From: Mycolicibacterium wolinskyi
GTDB lineage: Bacteria > Actinomycetota > Actinomycetes > Mycobacteriales > Mycobacteriaceae
Direction: 5' to 3'
Length of the DNA: 64,000 nt
NCBI RefSeq assembly: GCF_002101965.1
Contig: NZ_LQQA01000013.1
Coordinates: forward strand, 62,001-126,000
Positions 38,740-46,372 of this stretch are shown here, piece after piece. Both the position numbers and the translations under genes were made by a program. Within the stretch, counting starts at the first letter, position 1; every line of letters starts with the position of its first letter. Under the pieces are notes generated by a model. The model searched no databases, was not told the origin of the DNA, and saw nothing but the letters and a program-made list of their open reading frames with translations.

Positions 38740-38877
38740 TCGCAGCCCCGTCGGGTATACGTGGGGGTGGTGAGGCGCGTCCTTGCGGTGCGCGCTGCGA
38801 TGGAGCAATGTTGAGGTTGATCTTGAGGATCCCCTGAGGACGCCAAGCTCCATCGATCGATATGAGGAAGGAATCTC

Positions 38878-39501
38878 GTGGCTGAATACACCCTGCCAGA
38901 CCTGGATTACGACTACGGAGCGCTGGAGCCCCACATCTCCGGACAGATCAACGAGCTTCACCACAGCAAGCATCACGCCACCTACGTCAAGGGAGTCAAC
39001 GACGCGGTCGCCAAGCTCGAAGAGGCTCGGGCCAACGGCGATCACGCGGCGATCTTCCTCAACGAGAAGAACCTCGCATTCCACCTCGGTGGCCACATCA
39101 ACCACTCGATCTGGTGGAAGAACCTGTCCCCCAACGGTGGTGACAAGCCGACCGGCGATCTGGCGGCCGCGATCGACGACCAGTTCGGTTCGTTCGACAA
39201 GTTCCAGGCCCAGTTCACCGCCGCGGCCAACGGGCTGCAGGGCTCGGGTTGGGCCGTGCTCGGCTACGACAGCCTCGGCGGTCGGCTGCTGACCTTCCAG
39301 CTCTACGACCAGCAGGCCAACGTGCCGCTCGGCATCATCCCGCTGCTGCAGGTCGACATGTGGGAGCACGCCTTCTACCTGCAGTACAAGAACGTCAAGG
39401 CCGACTACGTCAAGGCGTTCTGGAACGTCGTCAACTGGGAAGACGTGCAGAACCGCTATGCGGCCGCCACGTCGAAGACCGGTGGCCTGATCTTCGGCTG
39501 A
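38878..39501 (+). CDS. sodA: Superoxide dismutase (Mn/Fe type)
   Basis: 207-aa Fe/Mn superoxide dismutase. Metal ligands His28, His76, Asp160 and His164 are all present (in [15 protein letters not shown] and [11 protein letters not shown]). There is no signal peptide, yet mycobacterial SodA is found outside cells. The metal is probably Mn in fast growers (His rather than Gln patterns near the active site are not decisive by eye). GTG start at 38878 with AAGGAA upstream. Ends at a strong hairpin 39556-39585. Confidence 0.97.
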   Translation: MAEYTLPDLDYDYGALEPHISGQINELHHSKHHATYVKGVNDAVAKLEEARANGDHAAIFLNEKNLAFHLGGHINHSIWWKNLSPNGGDKPTGDLAAAIDDQFGSFDKFQAQFTAAANGLQGSGWAVLGYDSLGGRLLTFQLYDQQANVPLGIIPLLQVDMWEHAFYLQYKNVKADYVKAFWNVVNWEDVQNRYAAATSKTGGLIFG

Positions 39502-39555
39502 TCCGGTCCGAGGGTCGGATCGGTATCTGATCCCAACTTTCCGATCTCTACACAA

Positions 39556-39585
39556 GGGGCGTCGTGCGAACTCGCGCGGCGCCCC
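39556..39585 (+). terminator. sodA terminator hairpin
   Basis: A 13-bp stem (two G-U pairs) from GGGGCGTCGTGCG and CGCGCGGCGCCCC around the tetraloop AACT, 55 bp after the sodA stop. No U-tract. Confidence 0.85.
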
Positions 39586-39704
39586 GCCCTCGTATTCGGG
39601 CCTGCCGTGTCGCCTTGCACGCCTCGCAAAGCTGTCGCATGCTGATCTGATCGACTCACAGACGTGTCGAGCGGGAAGCTCAACACCGATGTCCCGGAGG
39701 CGAA

Positions 39705-40238
39705 ATGGATACGGGGTCCGGTCGGGCGATCGAGATCGCCCCTTTTCATTCGGGCGGAACACTCAAGGGTTTTGTCGTGTCGGGCCGTTGGCCGGATTCC
39801 ACCAAAGAGTGGGCACAGCTGCTGATGGTGACGGTCCGCATCGCTTCGCTGCCGGGATTGCTGTCCACCACAACAATTTTCGGTGTTCGCGAAGAACTTC
39901 CCGATCAGCCGCAGCCCGGCACCGTCGGCCTCGTGATGGCCGAGGGACCCGTGGTCGGTGAGGAAGCGGTACCGCCGGGATACTTCGCCGATCACCAGCC
40001 GCCCGCGTTGCTGATGTTGCATCCGCCGTCGGAGACCACGCCGTCGCTGCCCGAATGCACCGGCGCGGCATCGGGCTGCGTGCTGCTGCCCGGGCTGCCG
40101 CATCTCGGTCTGGAGCACCGCGCGGCGTGGGTGGAGGCCGAATCCGACGGCACCGTGACCTCGATGGTCAGCCGCGTCGGAGTCGATCCGATCAGCCATC
40201 CCGACACGGCGATCCTGGCCATGCTGCTCGCCGCATGA
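39705..40238 (+). CDS. Conserved hypothetical protein (Rv3847 type)
   Basis: 177-aa acidic soluble protein with no signal peptide, TM segment or recognisable domain. Two internal Pro-rich loops (QPQPGT, HQPPALLMLHPPSE) and a CTGAASGC pair of Cys are visible. ATG at 39705 with CGGAGG 6 nt upstream. It lies between sodA and the Mn-riboswitch gene and is followed by a short hairpin. Function unknown. Confidence 0.8.
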   Translation: MDTGSGRAIEIAPFHSGGTLKGFVVSGRWPDSTKEWAQLLMVTVRIASLPGLLSTTTIFGVREELPDQPQPGTVGLVMAEGPVVGEEAVPPGYFADHQPPALLMLHPPSETTPSLPECTGAASGCVLLPGLPHLGLEHRAAWVEAESDGTVTSMVSRVGVDPISHPDTAILAMLLAA

Positions 40239-40241
40239 GGG

Positions 40242-40258
40242 TTCTGCGAAACGCAGAA
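40242..40258 (+). terminator. Short hairpin after the Rv3847-type gene
   Basis: Perfect 7-bp arms TTCTGCG / CGCAGAA with an AAA loop, 3 bp after the stop codon. It separates this gene from the riboswitch leader that follows. Weak as a stand-alone terminator. Confidence 0.5.
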
Positions 40259-40327
40259 TACGGCTACCCGAAATAGATAGGGAAACTAGCCAATTCGGCC
40301 TGAGGTCGATATGGTCGATTGCGTAAG

Positions 40328-40467
40328 CGAAGGGGAGTAGCCCTCAATCGTCGTGTCGACATACTGGCGTCCAGCCCGGCCGGCGAACCGCATCCGCGGT
40401 GGGCGAGACCTTCGACCGTGTGTCGATGCACCGCCTCCACAGTGCATCGGCGATGTGTCGAAAGGTC
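40328..40467 (+). ncRNA. yybP-ykoY (Mn2+) riboswitch and translational expression platform
   Basis: The aptamer spans 40328-40414. Both hallmark loops of the yybP-ykoY class are visible: GGGGAGTAGC after P1 (40332-40341) and GGGCGAGACC before the closing strand (40401-40410). P1 is CGAAGG (40328-40333) pairing with CCTTCG (40409-40414). The 3' P1 strand, extended to GACCTTCGAC (40407-40416), can instead pair with GTCGAAAGGTC (40457-40467, one bulged A), which contains the AAAGG ribosome binding site of the next gene. An 8-bp hairpin CGATGCAC/GTGCATCG (40424-40449) lies between. Metal-bound P1 would free the ribosome site (ON). A TATGGT -10-like hexamer is at 40310-40315. Confidence 0.88.
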
Positions 40468-40470
40468 GTC

Positions 40471-41178
40471 ATGCTCGCCGCAACTCTCATCAGCCTCGGT
40501 GTCGTCTTCGTCGCGGAACTCGGCGACAAATCGCAGCTGATCACCATGACCTACGCGCTGCGTCACCGCTGGTGGGTCGTGCTGTCGGGCGTCGGCATCG
40601 CGGCGTTCCTGGTGCACGGCGTTTCGGTCACGATCGGCCACTTCCTCGGACTGACGTTGCCGGAGAAGCCGATTGCGTTCGCGGCGGCGATCGCATTTCT
40701 GCTCTTCGCGGTGTGGACCTGGCGCGAGGGCCGCAGCGGCGGCGACGACGAGAACGTGCGGGTCGCCGAACCGCGGTACGTGCTCTTCGCCGTGATCTCG
40801 TCTTTCGTGCTCGCCGAACTCGGCGACAAGACCATGTTGGCCACGGTGGCGCTCGCGAGCGACAACAACTGGGCCGGCGTGTGGCTCGGCGCGACCCTCG
40901 GCATGGTGCTGGCCGACGGCGTGGCCATCGCGGCCGGGGCACTGTTGCACACACGGCTGCCCGAGCGGTTCCTCCACATCCTCGCGAGTGTGCTGTTCCT
41001 GCTCTTCGGTCTGTGGATGCTGTTCGACGCGGCACTCGGACTGCGCCCGGTGGCCATCGCGGTGACCGTAACCGTCGCCTTGTCTGCGATTGGCGCCGGT
41101 CTGGTGCGGCTACGCCGTACGCGCGCGAACGAATCCGCCCGGCAATCCCGCGTTGAATCGTCGCCAGAATCCGCCTGA
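40471..41178 (+). CDS. UPF0016/GDT1 (TMEM165) family Mn2+/Ca2+ exporter
   Basis: 235-aa integral membrane protein with two homologous halves, each containing the family signature ELGDKS/T: VAELGDKSQLITMTYALR near residue 15 and LAELGDKTMLATVALAS near residue 117. About 6-7 TM helices are expected, with an Arg/Ser-rich cytosolic C terminus. Family members transport Mn2+ or Ca2+, and the Mn-type riboswitch in the leader supports Mn2+ export. The ATG at 40471 is fixed by AAAGG with 5-nt spacing; an ORF extension upstream runs through the riboswitch and is not coding. Confidence 0.92.
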   Translation: MLAATLISLGVVFVAELGDKSQLITMTYALRHRWWVVLSGVGIAAFLVHGVSVTIGHFLGLTLPEKPIAFAAAIAFLLFAVWTWREGRSGGDDENVRVAEPRYVLFAVISSFVLAELGDKTMLATVALASDNNWAGVWLGATLGMVLADGVAIAAGALLHTRLPERFLHILASVLFLLFGLWMLFDAALGLRPVAIAVTVTVALSAIGAGLVRLRRTRANESARQSRVESSPESA

Positions 41179-41616
41179 CCACGCCGTGGCTATCCTTTGA
41201 CGCCAACGTTATTTGCATTCGCCCGCGGCAGCGGTAGTGTGCACGACGTTGACCCACAACGACGCCAGACGCTGCGCGCGACTCCTGAGGTCTGTGCTCT
41301 AGCAAATACCTGATCGAGCAAGTACCGCACACGTCTCCGTTGCCCGCAGGGAACAGGAAAGTCGCTGCTTGGCGGGGTGACCGCAGCTCATCCGGCTCAA
41401 TACAACGCGACCGTCACTATTTGCCTTGCCACCCGGTGCAATCCCGCCGTCTGAGCCCGGCGAAGATGCGGGTTTCAGTGGCCATGTTGGTCAAAACACG
41501 AAGGAAGGTTAACTTTTACGCGGTTTGCACTTGGTTGTCGTCACAACACTCGCTACGATGGTCAGCAAATACGCCGCCTTTTCGTTCCGCTCATGATGCA
41601 TGTGGAGGTCAAATCG
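41179..41616. other. 438-bp leader/intergenic region before espR
   Basis: No supported gene. A promoter is proposed at 41531-41559. The segment 41360-41480 contains GC-rich inverted repeats but I could not match it to a known riboswitch class. Upstream regions of espR in other mycobacteria contain several EspR self-binding sites, which may also be the case here. Confidence 0.5.
41531..41559 (+). promoter_or_regulatory. Putative espR promoter
   Basis: TTGGTT (41531-41536) and TACGAT (41554-41559) are separated by 17 bp, a good vegetative-sigma arrangement. It would give a leader of about 50 nt including the GGAGG ribosome site. Confidence 0.55.
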
Positions 41617-42015
41617 ATGAGCAAGACGTTCGCCGCCCGTCTAAACCGCCTGTTTGACACGGTTTATCCACCTGGGCGCGGACCCCACACCTCGGCCGAG
41701 GTGATTGCTGCGCTCAAGTCCGAGGGCATCACCATGTCGGCTCCGTACCTGTCGCAACTACGGTCGGGCAACCGCACCAACCCGTCAGCGGCAACCATGG
41801 CCGCACTTGCCAACTTCTTCCGGATCAAACCGGCGTACTTCACCGACGACGAGTACTACGAGAAGCTCGACAAGGAACTGACCTGGCTGGCCAGCATGCG
41901 GGACGAAGGGGTTCGCCGCATCGCCGCCCGCACCGTCGGGCTTTCTCCGGAGGCTCAGCAGGATCTCGCCCAAAAGGTCGATGAGCTGCGCCGACGCGAG
42001 AATCTCGACAGCTGA
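41617..42015 (+). CDS. espR: Nucleoid-associated regulator EspR
   Basis: 132-aa HTH protein, exactly the known length. The N-terminal XRE-like HTH spans about residues 5-80 and the C-terminal helices form the dimer. In M. tuberculosis EspR binds many sites, loops DNA and activates espACD for ESX-1 secretion; in fast growers it is a global nucleoid protein. The N-terminal sequence (FAARLNRLFDTVYPPGRGPH) is nearly invariant in the genus. ATG 41617 with GGAGG at 8 nt. Terminated by the hairpin 42040-42073. Confidence 0.96.
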   Translation: MSKTFAARLNRLFDTVYPPGRGPHTSAEVIAALKSEGITMSAPYLSQLRSGNRTNPSAATMAALANFFRIKPAYFTDDEYYEKLDKELTWLASMRDEGVRRIAARTVGLSPEAQQDLAQKVDELRRRENLDS

Positions 42016-42039
42016 TCCGCCACAACAACAGCATCAACG

Positions 42040-42073
42040 CGTAGGCAGGGATCCGAACGGGTCCCTGCCTACG
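42040..42073. terminator. Bidirectional-type terminator between espR and the DUF6545 gene
   Basis: Perfect 12-bp arms CGTAGGCAGGGA (42040-42051) and TCCCTGCCTACG (42062-42073), followed by TTTG on the plus side. It overlaps the last codons of the convergent gene. Confidence 0.85.
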
Positions 42074-43208
42074 TTTGCTTCTGCCCCCGGTCGAGCTCGC
42101 GATATTGTTGCGCGATCGCCAAGATCCATTCGCGGTCGGAGAACGACGCCGGTTGCCTGAGCCAGTTCAACCCGGGGAACGCCGACAGTGCCCTGTCATC
42201 TGCGGCTTCCTCGCGCGTGTCGTAGATCCATTGCGCGAGCGCGCGGGCCTGCTTACGCGGGGAAACCGCAGGTGCATCGAGCACCGGCGCGTTGCCCTCG
42301 GAGGCCGACGATCCTTGCGTGCCCCCGGCCTTGCGCCGCTTGTTCTCGGCGGCCGTCGCCTCGAGGTAGAGCGAGTCGGAGATGAGCGACATCCGCTCGG
42401 CGACCCGGAACACCAACGGACCGCGCGGGCGCACCCCGATGCCGACGTCGGGATGCCGACGACCGAGCTCGGAAAGTAGCGGTGCGATCGTCCGCAACTC
42501 CTGGCGGGCGCCGAACCAGTCCTCGATACTCGGCAGCAGCGAACCCGCGGCCACGATCACCATCGCGCAGCCCAGCAGCGTGGCGGCGGTCCCGACGCCG
42601 ACCGAGCGCGTCTGCCCGACTGCCCGCAGGACGAAGAACGCGCTGGCAGCGACGATGAGAACGATTCCGATGGTGAACACGAACAGCGCACGCCCCCGGC
42701 GGCTGCGATTCGAGTAGCGCAGCCCCGCCCAGGCCACCAAGGTAAGCGCCAGAAGCACGTACAGCAACGGCAGCAGCCAGGACGAGCCGTTGGACCCGAG
42801 TTCGCGCCGCAAGAACTCCTCGGGTGACATCTCGGGCTGCTTGCCGGCCAGGAAGAAGATCACGAGGCTGATCACCGCAACCACACCGGCGATGCCGTAC
42901 TGAACCATGGCAATCCGCCGGGTGATTGCCGGCGTGCGTTCCGAGGATGCGGTGGTGATCATGACGCAGCTGCCCGCCGCGCACGCGATCAAGGCGACCT
43001 GGCTGAGGCCCATCGATATGTTCGGCCACCGCAGCAAGGTGTCGAGCAGCAGCGCCAGCGGCTGCCAGTTGAGCGCGGCGACGACGCCGAGGCTGCCCAG
43101 CGCCAAGATCATGGCCGAACTCACCAAGGACTGCTTGTTGACCAGCGCCCAGCCGATCCGCAGCCCGGTCGCAAGGCCGAGCAGCCCGGCGATCACCCAG
43201 ATGATCAA
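42069..43208 (-). CDS. MAB_1171c/DUF6545-type multi-pass membrane protein
   Basis: 379 aa with about seven to eight TM helices in the first 230 residues and a cytosolic C-terminal part (about 235-379) with the RTIAPLLSELGRRHPDVGIGVRPRGPLVFRVAERMSLISDSL region, recognisable as the DUF6545 type that in actinobacteria is paired with ImmA/IrrE-like peptidases. I start it at the TTG 43208, which overlaps the peptidase stop as TTGA and has GAGAGG upstream; the open frame further upstream lies inside the peptidase gene. Function unknown; a sensor or transporter is possible. Confidence 0.78.
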   Translation of the reverse strand: MIIWVIAGLLGLATGLRIGWALVNKQSLVSSAMILALGSLGVVAALNWQPLALLLDTLLRWPNISMGLSQVALIACAAGSCVMITTASSERTPAITRRIAMVQYGIAGVVAVISLVIFFLAGKQPEMSPEEFLRRELGSNGSSWLLPLLYVLLALTLVAWAGLRYSNRSRRGRALFVFTIGIVLIVAASAFFVLRAVGQTRSVGVGTAATLLGCAMVIVAAGSLLPSIEDWFGARQELRTIAPLLSELGRRHPDVGIGVRPRGPLVFRVAERMSLISDSLYLEATAAENKRRKAGGTQGSSASEGNAPVLDAPAVSPRKQARALAQWIYDTREEAADDRALSAFPGLNWLRQPASFSDREWILAIAQQYRELDRGQKQT

Positions 43209-43696
43209 CCAAACGCCTCTCCGAGGCGGACCTGCACGATCGACGACCGGTCGGAGGGTAACCGGCCGAGGCGGTACAGCAGCAGGGCCGCGAAGTCCTC
43301 GGCCTCCTGCTCGATGTCCTCGCCGTTGGGACCCATGCACCCGGTCCGCTGATTGAGCATGTAGCTGATCAGATCCGAGCTGGCGACCTCGACGGTCTCC
43401 TGTGCGGCGTCGACGATCGAGATGCCCTCGTGGCCGAGCACCAGATGCCCGAGTTCATGCGCGAGCGTGCGGTCCCATGCGGGCAGGCCCTGCTGGATGA
43501 GGAAGACGTCGTGGTCGGTGTACTGACGCCACTGCCCACACACACCGGGCGGAAGTTCGGCCATCGTGACCTCGATCGGTCTGCCACGGTCCTCGCTGAC
43601 CGCATCGACCAGGCGGGTCAATGTCACTTCACCTCGTCGCGGCGCGAGATCGAGCACCGCGTTGACAGCGCGGGTGACAGTACGGCTGGCTGACAT
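43205..43696 (-). CDS. ImmA/IrrE-type metallo-endopeptidase
   Basis: 163-aa predicted zinc peptidase. HELGHLVLGH gives the HExxH site at residues 80-84, with a downstream acidic helix (EDIEQEAEDFAALLLYRLG) supplying the third ligand, as in the ImmA/IrrE (peptidase_M78) family. Members cleave HTH repressors to induce mobile elements or stress genes. No cognate repressor is encoded directly beside it, but espR, an XRE-like HTH gene, is 1.2 kb away in convergent orientation. ATG 43696 with GGGGGAG just upstream. Coupled to the DUF6545 gene by TTGA. Confidence 0.87.
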   Translation of the reverse strand: MSASRTVTRAVNAVLDLAPRRGEVTLTRLVDAVSEDRGRPIEVTMAELPPGVCGQWRQYTDHDVFLIQQGLPAWDRTLAHELGHLVLGHEGISIVDAAQETVEVASSDLISYMLNQRTGCMGPNGEDIEQEAEDFAALLLYRLGRLPSDRSSIVQVRLGEAFG

Positions 43697-43756
43697 GTCT
43701 CCCCCTTCCGCCCTTTCCTAGCACTATGTAACCCGGAATTCTCCCAGGACGGACTC

Positions 43757-44911
43757 TTAGCTCATGAACCGGTTGGTGCCGTTCCGCGCTGACAGAGCGG
43801 CCTTTGCCTGTCGGTAGCCGACAAACCCGCCCAAACCGGTGAGGCCGAGGATGCCGGCAACCCCTGGTACAGCCACCGCTGCGATCTCGAATACCCCGGC
43901 CGTCCGCAGATAGTCGGTGTAACCGACCCGGAACGACGCCGGCGGGACGGCCGCGTCATATCCGACCGCGAGCGGGCCACCGGACGTGGGCTGCTGCTGT
44001 TTCAGCGTTGCGGTCACCTCGGGCTGCCGGTCGGGGCCGCTCGACGAATCGTTGTCGTCCGGGTTGCCAGGAGCCAGGATCGGCGGCACGACGACAGGCG
44101 GAACGACAACCGGCATGACGATCGGGGGCGGCGGCACTGCGCCCGCGGCAGCGGCCAGGCCCGGCGGCGCGGCGGCTGGGGCCGGGGTTGGCAGCGGCGC
44201 GGCGACCTCCGGCAATTGCATGGCAGGCGGTCGGGGCTGACGGATCTCCGGCGGCACCGCGCCGCCACCACCGCCGCCACCACCGGTCTCCCCGATGACG
44301 ATCGTCGTCGTCGCCGAGGTCGTCCGGCTGGTGGTGCTGGGGTCGGTGGTCGTCGGTTCGGTGGTTGTCGGGTCTGTCGTCGTCGGCTCGGTCGTCGTCG
44401 GGTCTGTGGTGGTCGTGGTGCGACTCGTCGTGGTTGCGGACGACGTGACCGAGGTGCCCGACGTGGTTTGAGTCGTCGGGTACTCCGTCGACGGTTCCGT
44501 CGTGGGCTCCGTCGGCGTGTGCGACTGCGAGGTAGCTGTGTTGGTGTTCGTCACCGTGCCGCTCCCGCTCGGTTGCGGAGATCCGCTCGGCTCGTCCGTC
44601 TTCGTCGGGTGGTCGGTCTTGGTCGGCTCTTTGGTCGGCTTGGTGGGCTTCGTCCCGCCGTGGGACGGCCGCGTCGGCCCATTTGCGTCGTCGCCGTCGC
44701 CGTGCTCGCCGTCATGCCCGTGACCGTGGGTATGGTCGTGGTCACCGTCGTGGCCATTGCCTCGGGGTCCACCGCCGTCGGTGCCGGTCGACGGGCGCTG
44801 CCCGCCGCCACGATCGGGGTCGGCAAATGCCAATGCGCCGCCCAGACCGGCGATGAACAGGCCGGAGATCACCAAACACGTAGAGGCGGCGACGCGCAAC
44901 CGCGAACGCAC
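43757..44911 (-). CDS. Mucin-like secreted Thr/Pro/His-rich cell-surface protein
   Basis: About 384 aa. A signal peptide (about 1-32, ending in ALAFADP) is followed by a Gly/His/Asp segment with a dozen His (about 48-75). A Lys/Pro/Thr stretch and a long Thr/Ser/Glu/Pro region with TTTEPTTTDP units (about 115-205) come next, then a Gly run, a Pro/Val-rich block and a C-terminal TM helix near 355-375 with a basic end. The composition suggests an O-mannosylated, membrane-anchored surface protein; the His cluster could bind metal. The GTG 44911 start is set by GGGGAGG about 10 nt upstream; GTG 44935 is the alternative. Confidence 0.78.
   Translation of the reverse strand: MRSRLRVAASTCLVISGLFIAGLGGALAFADPDRGGGQRPSTGTDGGGPRGNGHDGDHDHTHGHGHDGEHGDGDDANGPTRPSHGGTKPTKPTKEPTKTDHPTKTDEPSGSPQPSGSGTVTNTNTATSQSHTPTEPTTEPSTEYPTTQTTSGTSVTSSATTTSRTTTTTDPTTTEPTTTDPTTTEPTTTDPSTTSRTTSATTTIVIGETGGGGGGGGAVPPEIRQPRPPAMQLPEVAAPLPTPAPAAAPPGLAAAAGAVPPPPIVMPVVVPPVVVPPILAPGNPDDNDSSSGPDRQPEVTATLKQQQPTSGGPLAVGYDAAVPPASFRVGYTDYLRTAGVFEIAAVAVPGVAGILGLTGLGGFVGYRQAKAALSARNGTNRFMS
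44335..44415 (-). repeat. TTTEPTTTDP decapeptide repeat in the mucin-like gene
   Basis: Alternating units encode T-T-T-(E/D)-P, about five copies in tandem, flanked by more Thr/Ser codons. Low-complexity coding repeat, not CRISPR. Confidence 0.8.
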
Positions 44912-45123
44912 TTCGTCACCACCCTCCCCGCGCACCGCCGCATCGGCACGTTGATGCCATCTAATTGTCGCACAAACCGCTTCTCTGGTTTGCTAGCTGA
45001 GAGGATTGCCCGGGCCGCTTGCGGGTAGGAGGAGCAGAGCAAATCGGCCGGACGATACTGTTGGTCTGCAGCAGTTCGACGGCGCGCATCAACACACGAC
45101 GAGATGACCGGGAGGCAGCCGGA

Positions 45124-45780
45124 ATGGGCCTGTTCACGCGACGAAAAAGCCGTGCTACCCGCCGAGCCGAAGCCCGCGCTATCAAGGCCAAGGCCAAGCT
45201 CGAAGCCCGGCTCACGGCAAAGAACGAGGCGCGCCGGATGAAAGCCGGCCTCAAGGCCGAGCGCAAGGCACTGCAAGCGCAGCTCAAGGCCCAGCGGGAC
45301 AGTGACCGCAATGCCCTCAGGATCGCCGAGGCGGAGTTGAAGGCGGCCCGCGAAGGCAAGCTCCTATCCCCCGCCCGCATCCGCCGCATGCTCACTGTCA
45401 CACGTTTGCTGGCACCCGTGCTGGTGCCGGTGGTCTACCGCGTTGCCATCGCCGCCCGGGGTGCCATCGACGAGCGTCGGGCCGATCAACTCGGGGTGCC
45501 GCTCAGCCAGCTCGGCCAGTTCTCCGGCCACGGCGCGCAGTTGTCGGCGCGGATCGCGGGCGCCGAACAGTCCCTGCGACTTGTGGCCGAGAAGAACCCG
45601 AAGGACGCCGAGACCAAACAGTTCGTCAGCGCCATCAGTGACCGGCTCAAGGATCTGGCGGCGGCCGTCACGGCCGCCGAGCACATGCCCTCGGCACGCC
45701 GCCGCGGCGCGCACGCCGCGATCGCGACACAGCTCGACGGCATCGACGCCGACCTGATGGCCCGGCTCGGCCTGGTCTGA
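45124..45780 (+). CDS. DUF6474-type coiled-coil protein (Rv3850 type)
   Basis: 218 aa. The N-terminal third is a very basic Lys/Ala/Arg helix (about 5-75), likely coiled coil or nucleic-acid-binding. A short hydrophobic segment (about 95-115) and a helical C-terminal domain follow. Length agrees with the M. tuberculosis Rv3850 protein, which there lies next to espR; here it is displaced 3.1 kb by the peptidase/membrane/mucin block. ATG 45124 with GGAGG at 8 nt. Function unknown. Confidence 0.83.
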   Translation: MGLFTRRKSRATRRAEARAIKAKAKLEARLTAKNEARRMKAGLKAERKALQAQLKAQRDSDRNALRIAEAELKAAREGKLLSPARIRRMLTVTRLLAPVLVPVVYRVAIAARGAIDERRADQLGVPLSQLGQFSGHGAQLSARIAGAEQSLRLVAEKNPKDAETKQFVSAISDRLKDLAAAVTAAEHMPSARRRGAHAAIATQLDGIDADLMARLGLV

Positions 45781-45802
45781 CCGGCTTCACGAAGACCCCC
45801 CG

Positions 45803-46336
45803 ATGACTCCAGCCCGAACCGACCCCGCAGCGCCGCTGCGCGGTACGGCCGTCGGGCTGCTCACCGCGGCGCTGGCGGTCGCGGCGCACGGCACGGCGGG
45901 CGGCGTACTGCCCGATGGCGCGATCACGGCGCAGCTCGCGGTCCTGGCGGTGACCTTGGGCGCGGTCGCCGCCACCGTCCGCACGGCCGATCGGGCCGCC
46001 GTCCTATGGGCGCTGCTCGGCTCCGGCCAGCTGCTGGCGCATGCGCTGTTGGCCACGGCCGACCACGCACATGCCCCGAACCCGGTGGCCTCCGGCGCGA
46101 CGATGCTCGTCGCACATGTCCTGGCGGTGACCGTCGGCGCAGCCCTCATCGCGGGCGGCGCTCGATTCTGTGCCGCGATGTCCCGCGCGGTGCGCGCCGT
46201 CACGGCGTCCGGCGGTCGGGCGCCGGTGGCGGCCACGTCCATGCTCGTGGGCAGCACGGATCAGCCGCTGCACTCCGCGTTGCTCCTTGCCGCTTCGGTG
46301 TCGCATCGAGGGCCTCCGGTCGGCGCGATCGCCTGA
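45803..46336 (+). CDS. Unidentified polytopic membrane protein, first gene of the copper-type operon
   Basis: 177 aa with about four TM helices (about 14-33, 40-60, 65-87, 95-122) and a soluble C terminus. A HALLATADHAHAPN segment puts three His near the membrane surface between helices 3 and 4, and there are HG and AH pairs elsewhere, compatible with a metal-handling role. It begins 22 bp after the Rv3850-type gene and 36 bp before the ycnI-type gene. I do not recognise a named family. Confidence 0.72.
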   Translation: MTPARTDPAAPLRGTAVGLLTAALAVAAHGTAGGVLPDGAITAQLAVLAVTLGAVAATVRTADRAAVLWALLGSGQLLAHALLATADHAHAPNPVASGATMLVAHVLAVTVGAALIAGGARFCAAMSRAVRAVTASGGRAPVAATSMLVGSTDQPLHSALLLAASVSHRGPPVGAIA

Positions 46337-46372
46337 CCTGAATCCCATCGACTTCCGAAAGACACCCGAACA

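Noticed and set aside
40353..41156. Plus-strand 267-codon frame overlapping the riboswitch and exporter gene
   Set aside because: Arg-rich shadow frame of the UPF0016 gene; would translate the structured riboswitch.
41360..41480. Candidate cobalamin or c-di-AMP riboswitch before espR
   Set aside because: Some GGTGCAATCCCGCCG-like bases looked suggestive, but the conserved core elements are not all present.
41340..41657. Plus-strand 105-codon frame upstream of espR
   Set aside because: Overlaps the espR promoter and start; composition not coding-like.
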